A stretch of DNA of 64,000 nt, from positions 124,001 through 188,000 of the forward strand of contig JADJYU010000007.1 in assembly GCA_016719565.1 (NCBI GenBank), read 5' to 3'. Of this stretch, positions 8,650-18,565 are shown in pieces. The number at the start of each line of letters is the position of its first letter. Within the stretch, counting starts at the first letter, position 1. This stretch comes from Ignavibacteria bacterium. Its GTDB lineage: Bacteria > Bacteroidota > Ignavibacteria > Tepidaquicellales > Tepidaquicellaceae. Made by a program: the position numbers and the translations under genes. The notes beneath the pieces are model-generated. The model had not been told where the DNA came from. It was given only the letters and a program-made list of their open reading frames with translations, and ran no database searches.

Positions 8650-9414
8650 TTGAAGAGTTTAATTAAGAATCTTAAGTACAGGAATTTAATTGATCCGAGA
8701 TTTAAATATCCCGTAAAAAAATTCGTAATTTATACAAGAGGCAGGACGGGAAGCACGTTATTAACTGAGCTGTTAAACTGTCATCCTGCAATATACTGTG
8801 ATGTTGAGATATTTAATTTTATATATTCAGGATCAACAATTAAATTTCCTGAGCTGTATATAAAGAGCTGCAGTAAAAGGGCATCCGCATCAGGCAAAAG
8901 TGTGTATGGATTTAAAGTAAAAATCGGACAGCTCAGGTTTGAACATAAATATAAAGATTATGACAAGTTATTAATGTCGCTTCATGAGAAGGGATGGAAA
9001 TTCATACATTTGAAAAGAATGAATTTTCTCAGACATAAGCTCTCAAATATAATTACATATCAGACAAATATTTTTCATTTGAGAAAAAATGATAAAGAGT
9101 TTAATAAAAAGATAATCATAGACTGCAATCTGCTTCTGAAAGGAATCAAATACGGAGAAGAAGTCGAAAAAACAGAAGAAGAGAATTTAAAAGATATACC
9201 TCATATGAAAATAATTTATGAAGATGATCTACTTGACAACAATAATTTTCAAAAAACAGCTGACATGGTATTTAATTTCCTGGGAATAAATTCTTATCCC
9301 GTAAAATCCGATTTAAAAAGAATTACGAAAGAAAATCTTGAAGACGTAATTGAGAATTATAAGGAAGTGGAAAAATTTTTTAAGAATACAGAACATGAAA
9401 AATATCTTCATTAA
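8650..9414 (+). CDS. Sulfotransferase-like protein
   Basis: The 254-residue protein carries the PAPS phosphate-binding loop near its start: YTRGRTGSTLLTELL, residues 28-42, followed by NCHPAIYCDVEIF, as in NodH/Stf0-like carbohydrate sulfotransferases. The remaining sequence has the LKRMNFLRHKLSN segment that resembles the 3'-phosphate-binding RxxLxxxxS region, and a late YEDL. It would transfer sulfate from PAPS to a glycan hydroxyl in the cytoplasm. No PAPS synthesis gene is visible here. Translation starts at TTG; no better start lies upstream because of an in-frame stop. Confidence 0.75.
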   Translation: MKSLIKNLKYRNLIDPRFKYPVKKFVIYTRGRTGSTLLTELLNCHPAIYCDVEIFNFIYSGSTIKFPELYIKSCSKRASASGKSVYGFKVKIGQLRFEHKYKDYDKLLMSLHEKGWKFIHLKRMNFLRHKLSNIITYQTNIFHLRKNDKEFNKKIIIDCNLLLKGIKYGEEVEKTEEENLKDIPHMKIIYEDDLLDNNNFQKTADMVFNFLGINSYPVKSDLKRITKENLEDVIENYKEVEKFFKNTEHEKYLH

Positions 9415-9422
9415 TTAAATAA

Positions 9423-10196
9423 ATGAATAAAAAAGTATTTGACATATATTCGAAGTACTATGATCTGATCTATTCTGATAAGAATTACGGTGCAGAGGCG
9501 GATTATATTTGCAGAACTGTAAGAAAGTTTAAACCGGATTCAAAGACAATACTCGATCTTGGCTGCGGAACCGGTAAGCATGATGAAGAATTTTATAAAA
9601 GAGGTTATATAACAACAGGTATTGAACTTTCGGAAAATATGCACAGAATTGCAGAGAGAAACAGTGTAAACTATTCAGGTAAAGAAAATCCGCCTGTCTA
9701 CATAAATGCTGACATCAGAAACTTGATATTAAAAAAAAAATTTGATGTCATAGTTTCACTCTTTCATGTAATGAATTATCAGACAAGTAATAATGATCTG
9801 TTATCAGCTGTAAAGACTGTAAAAAGACATTTGAAACCGGATGGAATATTCATGTTTGATTTCTGGTATGGTCCGGCGGTGTTACAGGATAAACCGATAA
9901 AACGGTTAAAGAAAATCTCTGACAGTGAATTTACTGTGAGAAGATACACATCTCCTAAAATCAACATTAACAAAAACACAGTAGATGTTAACTTCAGAAT
10001 TTCCGTGAAAGAGAAAAAATCCGGGAAAGTATCTTCATTTGAAGAAACTCATTCAATGAGATATTTATTTCTTCCGGAACTTGAAATAATTTTCAATAGT
10101 AATAATCTGAAATTCGTACACTTCGAAGAATGGATGACCGGAAAAAATCTCAATGATAAAAGTTGGTCTGCATTTGCCGTAGTAAAGCATAAATGA
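9423..10196 (+). CDS. Class I SAM-dependent methyltransferase
   Basis: Motif I of the SAM-binding fold is TILDLGCGTGKH (residues 42-53); the acidic motif II follows (TGIELSENM), then FDVIVSLFHVMNY and LKPDGIFMFDFWYG. The length of 257 residues is normal. It probably methylates a sugar or a precursor in this locus, but the acceptor is unknown. It starts at ATG 8 bases after the sulfotransferase and ends with an ATGA overlap into the next gene, so the two are translationally coupled. Confidence 0.88.
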   Translation: MNKKVFDIYSKYYDLIYSDKNYGAEADYICRTVRKFKPDSKTILDLGCGTGKHDEEFYKRGYITTGIELSENMHRIAERNSVNYSGKENPPVYINADIRNLILKKKFDVIVSLFHVMNYQTSNNDLLSAVKTVKRHLKPDGIFMFDFWYGPAVLQDKPIKRLKKISDSEFTVRRYTSPKININKNTVDVNFRISVKEKKSGKVSSFEETHSMRYLFLPELEIIFNSNNLKFVHFEEWMTGKNLNDKSWSAFAVVKHK

Positions 10197-11389
10197 GTAA
10201 AATTAATTCAAAAACAATCGCATTTCTTTCACCGAAGATAGATACTTTTACTAACCCAACACTTGTTGTTCTGATACAGAAGTTAATTGCCAAAGGATAC
10301 AAAATTATTTATTACGGTTTTGACCAATTATTTATACCGAGCGAATACAGGAAGTATATAGAATTTAAAGAGCTGCCTTTCAATTTTTATAAGCTTGACA
10401 AAAATCCTAAAAGCATTTTTAAATTTCTAAAGCAGTATCTTAAACTGATCCGTGATTTCAAATGGCACAATAAAATCAAATCATTGATCTGCGTAGACCC
10501 GATGGGTCTTGTTATAGGAGGACGCATAAAAAAATTTATTGGCTTTAAACTCATATATGCATCGTTTGAGATATTTTTTGAAGATGAATTTTTTGTTCAG
10601 AGAAAGAGAGTCTTGAAAAAGCTTGAAATGAATTATTCTAAGCTTTCTGATATTGTGATTATTCAGGATGACAGAAGGGAAAAACTTTTAAAATCCGTTA
10701 ACAATTTTACGGATAAAACTATTTTTTTAAAAATACCGGTATCACCTTTAAAAACTGAAGTTATAGAAAATGACTACGATATTTATAATGAGTTTAATAT
10801 TCCTGCAGATAAAATTATTGCAGTATATTCCGGATCTTTGCAAAACTGGAGCGGGATAAGCGAGATCGTGTCTCTTTTTCCCGACAAATGGGATAATGAT
10901 TTCTGGCTTTTGATCCACACACATCAGAAACTGGATGAAAACAGCGAGTTGAAAAATGACATTGGTAAATTAATAGATAAAAATCAGAATATAACTTTGC
11001 ATGAAAAACCATTTTACAGATTTGAAGAATATTATAAATTTTTATCGAAGTGTAATATTGGAATTGCCACATACTTTCCGAATAATCTTGACATATTTGC
11101 CGGTAAAAATCTTGAGGCCATCGGATTGTCATCGGGAAAATTTTCAACATACATGATGCTCGGAATTCCTACTATAACTACAAATCATCATACTTATAAA
11201 ATTCTGAATAACAAATATGGATACGGGGAGATCATAAATATTATTTCCGAGTTACCGGAAGCTTTAAAAAAAATCAGATCAGGAATATCAGCAAAATCTG
11301 AATCCTGCAGATTGCTGTATGATAATGTTCTGAATCCGGATTTAAGAATAGACGATCTAATAAATCATATTGAAACAGTTGATAATTAG
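10193..11389 (+). CDS. Glycosyltransferase, GT-B fold (GT4-like, divergent)
   Basis: This 398-residue protein has the two-domain layout of GT-B glycosyltransferases but weak motifs. The N-terminal half has alternating hydrophobic strands (IAFLSPKIDTF, LIAKGYKIIYYGF). The C-terminal half has IIAVYSGSLQNWSGISEIV, which matches the GT4 'vGsl..wkG' strand, then SKCNIGIATYF, GLSSGKFSTYMMLGIPTITT and a C-terminal helix. The S-GK-FSTYMMLGIP block corresponds to the nucleotide-binding region. Donor and acceptor are unknown. It is coupled to the preceding methyltransferase by ATGA. Confidence 0.7.
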   Translation: MSKINSKTIAFLSPKIDTFTNPTLVVLIQKLIAKGYKIIYYGFDQLFIPSEYRKYIEFKELPFNFYKLDKNPKSIFKFLKQYLKLIRDFKWHNKIKSLICVDPMGLVIGGRIKKFIGFKLIYASFEIFFEDEFFVQRKRVLKKLEMNYSKLSDIVIIQDDRREKLLKSVNNFTDKTIFLKIPVSPLKTEVIENDYDIYNEFNIPADKIIAVYSGSLQNWSGISEIVSLFPDKWDNDFWLLIHTHQKLDENSELKNDIGKLIDKNQNITLHEKPFYRFEEYYKFLSKCNIGIATYFPNNLDIFAGKNLEAIGLSSGKFSTYMMLGIPTITTNHHTYKILNNKYGYGEIINIISELPEALKKIRSGISAKSESCRLLYDNVLNPDLRIDDLINHIETVDN

Positions 11390-11408
11390 TCCGGAAAAAA
11401 ACAATAAA

Positions 11409-12578
11409 ATGCTTAAGGAACTTCCATTACCTGATAACGGTAAAAGCGGCTGGCCCTGGACAGAAGAATTTAAATTTCCTTTTAAGCACGGGGAGAGAAA
11501 ATACCCGCGTATTACTATAGTAACTCCGAGTTTTAACCAGGGGAAATTTATTGAGCAGACTATCAGATCAGTGTTATTACAAAATTATCCCGATCTTGAA
11601 TATATTATTATTGACGGGGGAAGTACAGACGAGACAGTTGAGATCATAAAAAAATATGACCGGTGGATCAGCTATTGGGTCAGTGAAAAAGATAAAGGTC
11701 AGTCGGATGCAATCAATAAAGGTGTCGGCAGAGGTACGGGCGAAATATTTAACTGGATAAATTCCGATGATTATTACAGCAAAGATACTTTTCAAAAAAT
11801 ATCGGAAACATTTATTAAAAGCGAAGCTGATATAATAGTTGGAAATTACAGATATTTTGAAGACGAAAACGAAAATAAAAGTAAAGACAGCGGCAAGACA
11901 ATTGATTTCAGGTTAAGAGAAACACTGGAAGAGACTATTGCATTTGTTTTGTTAAATCAGCCTTCCTCTTTTTTTAAACTAAATTTAATAAAAGAGCTCG
12001 GAGGTCTGAACGTCGATCTGAACTTTGTAATGGATCAGGATATCTGGAAAAAATATCTTTTCAGATACGAGCAAAAAAATGTAAATATTCTGGATTCTCT
12101 GTTTACCAATTTCCGTCTTCATTCTGATTCAAAAACATTCATGAATGAATTCAATAATGAGTATATGAATATTTATTATTCAATTGCAGTTCAAACGGAT
12201 ATGAAAAAGCAGGCTAATTTTTTAAAAAATATTTACGGGAATGGATTTCGTGAAAATTATAAATTCAATTTTGAACTTAATAGGGAGAGTATCGAACTTT
12301 CACGCAAGGTGATAAATTCTCTGATATATTATAAAGCCCGAATTGCATTTACAGAGGGGGACTTTATTTTTTTCAAAAAATGCATAGAAGTTATAGATCC
12401 GTTATATCTGAATACTGCACAGAGGAGTTATTTAAAGAGGATTAGGATCAAATCATTTCTTATAGAGATGAAACTAGATTTGCTGCTAAATCTCTGGACA
12501 AGTGTTACAAGTAAAAAAGTAAAAAACTATAACGGCAGCGCAGATATTGAATTAGAAAAAAGTAAAAAAAGTAATTGA
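11409..12578 (+). CDS. Family 2 glycosyltransferase
   Basis: I place the start at the ATG at 11409, giving about 389 residues, because MLKELPLPDNGKSGWPWTEE fits the usual N-terminus of this GT2 subgroup and avoids overlap. An in-frame TTG at 11370 would add 13 residues and overlap the previous gene by 20 bases. The GT-A domain begins with ITIVTPSFNQGKFIEQTIRS and continues with YIIIDGGSTDE; the metal-binding position reads NWINSDDYY. The last 100 residues are helical and basic. It is expected to be cytoplasmic or peripheral. Acceptor and donor are not predictable. Confidence 0.88.
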   Translation: MLKELPLPDNGKSGWPWTEEFKFPFKHGERKYPRITIVTPSFNQGKFIEQTIRSVLLQNYPDLEYIIIDGGSTDETVEIIKKYDRWISYWVSEKDKGQSDAINKGVGRGTGEIFNWINSDDYYSKDTFQKISETFIKSEADIIVGNYRYFEDENENKSKDSGKTIDFRLRETLEETIAFVLLNQPSSFFKLNLIKELGGLNVDLNFVMDQDIWKKYLFRYEQKNVNILDSLFTNFRLHSDSKTFMNEFNNEYMNIYYSIAVQTDMKKQANFLKNIYGNGFRENYKFNFELNRESIELSRKVINSLIYYKARIAFTEGDFIFFKKCIEVIDPLYLNTAQRSYLKRIRIKSFLIEMKLDLLLNLWTSVTSKKVKNYNGSADIELEKSKKSN

Positions 12579-13699
12579 AAAGAATAGTTTTTGTATCATC
12601 AAATAAATCTGAATGGGGCGGGAGCGAATTTCTTTGGTATAAAACTGCGCTTAAATTTTCAGAAAATAATTTTAATGTAATGGTTTCGGTACCGCGATGG
12701 AAAACAATTCCAGATCATCTGCAGGAGCTGGACAGAAGAAATATTCCTTTAAAATATAATACCGATTCACCTTCATATAAAAAATTGTTTAACAGATTAC
12801 TGCCGGCATCAATGCAGTTTGATTACAGGAATGACGGATATAAAAGCATTAAAAAATATAGACCTGATCTTACAGTAATAAATCAGGGGGGAAACACAGG
12901 CGGAGCGGATATTATGGAATACTGCATTAAGGAAGGATTGAAATTTGTAACAATATCTCAGGCTGCAAATGAAGCAAAATGGCCAGATGACAAATTGAAT
13001 AAAAGATTATCGGAATATTTTACGAGATCCGAAATGAATTATTTTGTAAGTAAAGCAAATTTAGAACTTACTCAGATTCAGACAGCACAGGACATTTTAA
13101 AAACGGAAATTATTTTTAATCCATTTAATGTAAGCTACAACGTAAGATTACCTTATCCTGATGATGCGGAAAATTATTATATGGCCAATGTAGCAAGACA
13201 TGAATTTTATGCAAAAGGACAGGATATACTTTATCAGGTATTGAATGAGAAGAAATGGCGAGATAGAAATTTGAAAGTAAATCTTTACGGTAAAGGCGAG
13301 CATTCTTATCAGATCAAAAAACTGAAAGATTATTTTAATTTAGATAAAGTAATAATCAAAGGTCATAAAGATCCTGAAGAGATATGGAAAGAAAATCACG
13401 CTTTGATACTTTCATCAAGATATGAAGGACTTCCGCTCGCGCTAGTAGAGGCTATGCTTTGCAGAAGAGTATCAATTGCAACCGATGTAAGCGGAAACAA
13501 AGAAGTGATAACTGACGGAAGAAACGGATTTCTTGCGGCTGCACCGGTACCGTCATTATTAGATGAAGCAATGGAGAGAGCATGGCACAGAAGAAGTGAA
13601 TGGAAAGAATTAGGAGAAGCTGCCGGAAAAGATATCAGAGAGATAGTACCGGAAGATCCAATCGAATATTTTTATAAAAAACTGAAAGCAATTGACTGA
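12575..13699 (+). CDS. Family 4 glycosyltransferase
   Basis: This 374-residue GT-B enzyme has the N-terminal motif SSNKSEWGGSEFLWYKTA, where Gly-Gly-Ser-Glu marks the acceptor loop of GT4. The C-terminal half has LNLYGKGEH-like and ALILSSRYEGLPLALVEAM, where the glutamates of the EX7E motif bind the donor, then SIATDVSGNKEVITDG. It starts at TTG overlapping the previous stop (TTGA) and ends with an 8-base overlap with the next gene. Retaining transfer of a nucleotide-activated sugar is expected; the sugar is unknown. Confidence 0.9.
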   Translation: MKRIVFVSSNKSEWGGSEFLWYKTALKFSENNFNVMVSVPRWKTIPDHLQELDRRNIPLKYNTDSPSYKKLFNRLLPASMQFDYRNDGYKSIKKYRPDLTVINQGGNTGGADIMEYCIKEGLKFVTISQAANEAKWPDDKLNKRLSEYFTRSEMNYFVSKANLELTQIQTAQDILKTEIIFNPFNVSYNVRLPYPDDAENYYMANVARHEFYAKGQDILYQVLNEKKWRDRNLKVNLYGKGEHSYQIKKLKDYFNLDKVIIKGHKDPEEIWKENHALILSSRYEGLPLALVEAMLCRRVSIATDVSGNKEVITDGRNGFLAAAPVPSLLDEAMERAWHRRSEWKELGEAAGKDIREIVPEDPIEYFYKKLKAID

Positions 13700-16136
13700 T
13701 AAAATAATTTTACAAAAAGAAACGGATCTGAAAATTCAGCTCACGGCAGGTAAGAATTTGAAATATAAAATTTGTATAGTATCGGCAATATTGCCTCCTG
13801 CATACGGCGGAGCAGAGGTTGCAGCATTTAAGTATGCGCAGCGGCTGGAGAGAGATCCTGAATCTGATATATTAGTTATCGGCTGGGACAGGACGGGAGG
13901 ATATAAAGACAGCAAAATCAAATATGATTTTGTAGTACCTGTATCGTTGCGTGAAAATCCAAAAGACGCTAAGGGAATACTTATATATTTTCAGCAGTAT
14001 TATCATATGTGGAAGTGTTTTATTAAACTTTTCAGTCCAATGTGGAAGTACAGAAAGGATTATGATTATATACACAATTTCAATTCAGGATTTGCATTCA
14101 ACAGGGTATCAATCCTGATTGGGAAAATACTTGGGAAGAAAATTGTTACCGAGACCTCTCTTGTCGGTGATGATGATCCTTTATCTCTTGGAAGATTTCT
14201 TGACTGGAAAGATTATCTGAAACCAAAATTTATCAGGTATCTTTTTTATAAAATGGCTGACAGGTATGTGAGTAAATCAAACGTGATAACGGAAATATAC
14301 AGAAAGTCAGAGATCTCAATGAATAAAGTTGTACAAATTCCTTATTCAGTGGATGTAAATAAATTTTATCCGCCGGATGCAAAAAGAAAAATGATGCTGA
14401 GACATAAATTTAATATTGACGAAAACGATATTGTTGTAATATTTGTAGGAGGCATAAATTCCAGAAAAAACGTTCATCTACTTTTAAATTCTTTCATAGA
14501 GATTCAGAAAAATATTGATTCCGTAAAATTACTTATAGTAGGACCGACATATAAATATGATCAGGAATATATCAGCGAATTAAAAAGCAACATACTTGAA
14601 AATTCAATTGAAGGCAAAGTACTCTTTACAGAAGATAATGTAAGCAACGTGGAGGAATATATGCAGAGCTCTGATATTTTCGTACTTCCTTCGAAGCAGG
14701 AGGGTTTTCCGATCTCAATAATAGAAGCAATGTCATGCGGACTTGCGGTAATTGGCTCAGACATTCCTGTTATTTCAAAGGCACAGATAGTAAACGGAGT
14801 TGACGGTTTTGTGTTTCCCCTTAATGATCCGGATAAGCTGACTGAGATACTGAAAAAGCTGATATTAAAAAAAGAAGAAATTAAGAAGATAGGAAATGAA
14901 GCGAGGGAGAAAGCGCTAAAATACTGGTCTGATGAAATTGTTGATGAAAAATATAAAAAACTATATTCATCCATAAACTATGAATTGCCTTTGAACAACT
15001 ACAGCAGACAAGATGCTAAAAAGGAGACAGAAAAAATTAAAATATTATATACGATTCCGAATTTCAATACAGCAGGCAGCGGGAAGGCACTTATTAATGT
15101 AATTTCCAGATTAGACAGAAATGTATTTGAACCTTGTATATGCTGCAGGCATGAAAGGGGAGATCTGTTTAGTCAGGTAAAAGATCTTAACATCCCGGTT
15201 TATATTTCTGAATTTACCGTTTCTACAAAACCGAGGATAAAAGGTTTGAAAAATGTATTAAAACTTTCAAGAAATTTTAAAAATATAGATCCTGATATAA
15301 TACATTCATATAATTATTCGGATGACTATTCCGAAGCGCTGGCATCAAAGCTCGGAGGTATTAAATGGGTTTATACAAAAAAGAATATGGGATGGGGAAG
15401 TAATGGATGGAAGATAAGGACAAATCTCTCAAGCGCCATTATACCTCAAAACCGGGAAATGGTCGAAACATTTTTCAATGGAATAAAAGAGCAGTATCTT
15501 ATTCCCATCGGGATTGACATACAGGAATTTGATAAAACAAGAAGAGATGAAAGTATCATTACAAAGTATCAGCTCTACAATTCTAATCCGATAATAATAA
15601 CTGTTGCAAATGTTATTCCCATTAAAGGAATAGATTATCTTATCAGAGGTTTTGAACTTATACTAGAGGACTATGAAAATGCCAAACTTCTCATAATTGG
15701 CGATGATGTTACGGATTATGCTAAAGAGCTGAAGAGAAAAACTTATGATGCCGGTATGGAAGGGAAAGTAATTTTTACAGGTAAGCAGAAAGATATTAAG
15801 CCTTTTTTCAGTATAGCGGATATGTTTATACTTTCTTCAAAGAAAACGGGGGAAGGCGGACCGATTTCAATACTTGAAGCGATGGCGAGCGGAATAATCT
15901 GTTACGGAAGTGATGTTCCTGGTATCAGGGATCAGTTCAGAGAATTAGAAGATCAGTTATTTGAATCGGAGAACCCCGGATCGATTGCAAACAAGATTAT
16001 GAATTATATGAGAATGAGGGATGACATAAAGCGTGATAAGATATCGAAGCAGCTTGAATTTGTGAAAAAGTATTATTCAATTGAAAATGAAGTGGATAAA
16101 CTTCAGAAACTGTACCTTAAAATTTCAAAGAAATAA
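13692..16136 (+). CDS. Tandem two-domain family 4 glycosyltransferase
   Basis: At 814 residues this is twice a normal GT4 protein and contains two complete GT-B modules. Module 1 (about 25-430) has ILPPAYGGAEVAAFKYAQRL, VVIFVGGINSRKNVHLLLNS and FVLPSKQEGFPISIIEAMSC. Module 2 (about 450-812) has ILYTIPNFNTAGSGKALINV, IIITVANVIPIKGIDYLIRG and MFILSSKKTGEGGPISILEA. Both keep the EX7E-type donor site, so it may add two sugars in sequence. A linker rich in Lys, Glu and Asn joins them near 430-450. The TTG at 13692 overlaps the previous gene by 8 bases. I see no stop or frameshift between the modules. Confidence 0.9.
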   Translation: MTDKIILQKETDLKIQLTAGKNLKYKICIVSAILPPAYGGAEVAAFKYAQRLERDPESDILVIGWDRTGGYKDSKIKYDFVVPVSLRENPKDAKGILIYFQQYYHMWKCFIKLFSPMWKYRKDYDYIHNFNSGFAFNRVSILIGKILGKKIVTETSLVGDDDPLSLGRFLDWKDYLKPKFIRYLFYKMADRYVSKSNVITEIYRKSEISMNKVVQIPYSVDVNKFYPPDAKRKMMLRHKFNIDENDIVVIFVGGINSRKNVHLLLNSFIEIQKNIDSVKLLIVGPTYKYDQEYISELKSNILENSIEGKVLFTEDNVSNVEEYMQSSDIFVLPSKQEGFPISIIEAMSCGLAVIGSDIPVISKAQIVNGVDGFVFPLNDPDKLTEILKKLILKKEEIKKIGNEAREKALKYWSDEIVDEKYKKLYSSINYELPLNNYSRQDAKKETEKIKILYTIPNFNTAGSGKALINVISRLDRNVFEPCICCRHERGDLFSQVKDLNIPVYISEFTVSTKPRIKGLKNVLKLSRNFKNIDPDIIHSYNYSDDYSEALASKLGGIKWVYTKKNMGWGSNGWKIRTNLSSAIIPQNREMVETFFNGIKEQYLIPIGIDIQEFDKTRRDESIITKYQLYNSNPIIITVANVIPIKGIDYLIRGFELILEDYENAKLLIIGDDVTDYAKELKRKTYDAGMEGKVIFTGKQKDIKPFFSIADMFILSSKKTGEGGPISILEAMASGIICYGSDVPGIRDQFRELEDQLFESENPGSIANKIMNYMRMRDDIKRDKISKQLEFVKKYYSIENEVDKLQKLYLKISKK

Positions 16137-16148
16137 TATTCATTTATA

Positions 16149-17204
16149 TTGAGCAATATAAGAATACTTAGATATCTGCCTCATTATTTAAGAAAAAGAT
16201 TCGATCAGAAAATAATCGTAATTGAAAGTGATGACTGGGGACTTGAGCGGGCATTAGAAAATTCTTCAATTGATTTCTTTAAAAAAAAATTCGGCGCCGT
16301 AAAATTCAGCAGGTGGACTTTGGATGCGCTGGAGACAAAAGAAGATATGGAAATGCTTTTTGATCTGATGGAAAGTTATAAAAATAAATCATTACACCCT
16401 CCTGTCATTACAGCAAACTTTATTACTCATAATATTAAACATTCCTCTGAAAGCGAATTGAAATTTATTCCCATTAGCGAAGGATTTAACAGAGGTTCTG
16501 AAGATGTAAGAGAAATTTATAAAACAGGAATACAGAAAAAATATATTTTCCCGCAGCTTCACGGTTACAGCCATTACAATCTTACCAAACTGAATGAATA
16601 TTTTTATACAGATGAGGGCATAGAATTTTATGCAAATGGTTTTTTAACAGGTAGGTCAACAATAAAGGGAAACATGAAATTTCTGCAGGGAGAACTGAGT
16701 CACGAAAACAAAGATTTAAAAATAGAAGAGTCATGCGATGAATTTTTAAGAATGTTCGGATTTAAGTCGGACACAGTAATTCCCCCGACATATATTCTTG
16801 ATAACGAGGCATCGGAGAGGTTGAAACAGTGCGGAATTACTATGCTTCAATCTTCAAACAGATTATTAAAATCAGACGGCAGTAGATATACTGTTCCGTA
16901 TTTCAGGAGAAAAAATGGTTTTGTTTGGTCTGTAAGAAATGCAAGACTTGATCCTCATGAAGATTACGGTTTTAATTCAGACCAGTGCATTGCTGATATC
17001 GGAAAATCATTCAACAACAGATTACCTGCAATTATAGATTTTCACAGAGTAAATATTTCAGGCAGATATGCCCCGGCTTACAGAGATAAGACTCTGAGTG
17101 AGCTAAAGAAATTGTTTGATAAGATATATGTCCAATGGCCGGAAGTAAAATTTTTAAATTCAAGCGTGTTAAATAAAATTATATGGCAACAGGAAACCAG
17201 ATAA
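16149..17204 (+). CDS. NodB-like polysaccharide deacetylase-fold protein
   Basis: The 351-residue protein has the order of motifs of carbohydrate esterase family 4: an acidic strand IESDDWG (26-31, Asp28/Asp29), the metal-binding HxxxH in HGYSHYN (His138, His142), VIPPTYILDN near the expected arginine/proline motif, and a late IDFHRVN histidine. It would remove an acetyl group from an amino sugar or may be a non-catalytic relative. No signal peptide is seen, so it may act in the cytoplasm on a lipid-linked intermediate. It starts at TTG and overlaps the next gene by 22 bases. Confidence 0.75.
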   Translation: MSNIRILRYLPHYLRKRFDQKIIVIESDDWGLERALENSSIDFFKKKFGAVKFSRWTLDALETKEDMEMLFDLMESYKNKSLHPPVITANFITHNIKHSSESELKFIPISEGFNRGSEDVREIYKTGIQKKYIFPQLHGYSHYNLTKLNEYFYTDEGIEFYANGFLTGRSTIKGNMKFLQGELSHENKDLKIEESCDEFLRMFGFKSDTVIPPTYILDNEASERLKQCGITMLQSSNRLLKSDGSRYTVPYFRRKNGFVWSVRNARLDPHEDYGFNSDQCIADIGKSFNNRLPAIIDFHRVNISGRYAPAYRDKTLSELKKLFDKIYVQWPEVKFLNSSVLNKIIWQQETR

Positions 17205-17839
17205 GTTTTTTAAAAGCGAACTTAGATATAATATCCGAGCCTGTATTGATAATCGGTTCAAAGCATTATGATTTTGATAAAGAGAATATCAGGAACAGGC
17301 TTAATGAAATGAATATAATGGATATAACTGGCATAGATATATTTGAAGGAGACGGAGTAGATTTTGTAGTTGATATTACAGATGATCAAAGTGATTTCAT
17401 AAAAAATAATTCCGGAAAATATTCAACGGTGATCTGCATGGAAGTTCTGACACATGTACGAAACCCTTTTAAAGCTGCAAAAAATCTTACAGCATTTATA
17501 AAAGACGGAGGATCAGCAGTACTTTCGGAATGTTATGTCAGAAAGATCTCGAAGATGCCTGTAGATCTCTGGAGATTTACATATGACGGAACAAAGGAGC
17601 TTTTCAGTGATCTGAAATTTGACGACAGCCGCGCAAGGATCTCCCTTACGAGAGAAAAGAATGAACAGCTACTGGTGCTGAAATATCCGTTGCCGCAGTT
17701 ACTTGCACAGAAGAGTGAGGATGAAAATTTCATTGGTTATTTTCTAAGAAGATTTCACAGGAAATTTTTCGCAAAAGGGATTTTTAAAATTTCTAGATTA
17801 CTTCCTGAGACAACAATATATTCAATAGCTATAAAATAA
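17183..17839 (+). CDS. SAM-dependent methyltransferase-like protein (degenerate motif I)
   Basis: This protein of 218 residues has a Rossmann-like pattern: VLIIGSKHYDFD in place of a clear glycine-rich motif I, then TGIDIFEGDGVDFVVDIT, YSTVICMEVLTHVRNPFKAA and FIKDGGSAVLSE. The last three blocks match motifs II-IV of type 11 methyltransferases. The missing GxGxG leaves SAM binding uncertain. The DLWRFTYDGTKELF segment is common in methyltransferases of surface glycan loci. Its ATG lies inside the end of the NodB-like gene, so it is translationally linked to it. Confidence 0.65.
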   Translation: MATGNQISFLKANLDIISEPVLIIGSKHYDFDKENIRNRLNEMNIMDITGIDIFEGDGVDFVVDITDDQSDFIKNNSGKYSTVICMEVLTHVRNPFKAAKNLTAFIKDGGSAVLSECYVRKISKMPVDLWRFTYDGTKELFSDLKFDDSRARISLTREKNEQLLVLKYPLPQLLAQKSEDENFIGYFLRRFHRKFFAKGIFKISRLLPETTIYSIAIK

Positions 17840-17851
17840 ATAAAAATAAGA

Positions 17852-18565
17852 TTGGGAAAAGACAGCATTTACGAAAAACTGAAAGACAAAGCGGCTTTCA
17901 CGCTTTCAAAAGGAAAGTTAAAGAGCGTTTTAACATCGGATAATATAGATGTAGTTCTGAATTCAATTAAGCAGTATAAGGGAAAGGGGTTTTACGATAA
18001 AATTAGATTAGCTCAGGAGTATGATGAATTAAAAGATCTTTGTATCAGAGTTCAGAACCATAAGCCGAAAGTAATAGCCGAGATAGGAACATGGAACGGC
18101 GGAACGTTTTATGTCTGGACGAGAATAAATCCGCAGGCGAAAAAAATTATTAGCATAGATCTTCCTGACGGAGATTACGGCGGAGGATATGATGAAAAGA
18201 GAATTAAGTTCTTCAGTGAATTTTCTTCAGACAGAGAAAATACTTCGTTGTCATTTATCAGAGGAGATTCTAAGTCAGACAGTACAGTAGAAATGCTGAA
18301 GGCAGTTTTGGGAAAAGATACAATAGATTTTCTATATATAGACGGGGATCATACATATGAAGGTATTAAAAAAGATTTTGAGAACTATGTACGTCTGATG
18401 TCTGCTGACGGATTAGTTGGTTTTCATGATATTAATACTTTTAAGGACGGATACGGAGTTCATAAATACTGGAATGAGATAAAGGGAAATTACAAATATG
18501 AAGAATTTATCAAGCCGGGAAGCAGAGTAATGGGCAACGGATTAATTTATTTAAGGGAAGATTAG
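17852..18565 (+). CDS. Class I SAM methyltransferase of the CmcI/Methyltransf_24 type
   Basis: The 237-residue protein has VIAEIGTWNGGTFYVW as SAM motif I (about 68-83), IISIDLPDG as motif II, and TIDFLYIDGDHTYEGIKKDF, the aspartate/histidine block characteristic of the Methyltransf_24 and cephalosporin-hydroxylase-like group, followed by GLVGFHDINTF. Members methylate sugars or small molecules, usually with a divalent metal held by these acidic residues. The start is TTG after a 12-base gap; the stop TAG directly abuts the TTG of the next gene. Confidence 0.85.
   Translation: MGKDSIYEKLKDKAAFTLSKGKLKSVLTSDNIDVVLNSIKQYKGKGFYDKIRLAQEYDELKDLCIRVQNHKPKVIAEIGTWNGGTFYVWTRINPQAKKIISIDLPDGDYGGGYDEKRIKFFSEFSSDRENTSLSFIRGDSKSDSTVEMLKAVLGKDTIDFLYIDGDHTYEGIKKDFENYVRLMSADGLVGFHDINTFKDGYGVHKYWNEIKGNYKYEEFIKPGSRVMGNGLIYLRED

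Noticed and set aside
14561..14974. Minus-strand open frame of 137 codons
   Set aside because: It is antisense to the first GT4 module of the fused transferase; the protein would be low-complexity Ser/Ile-rich.
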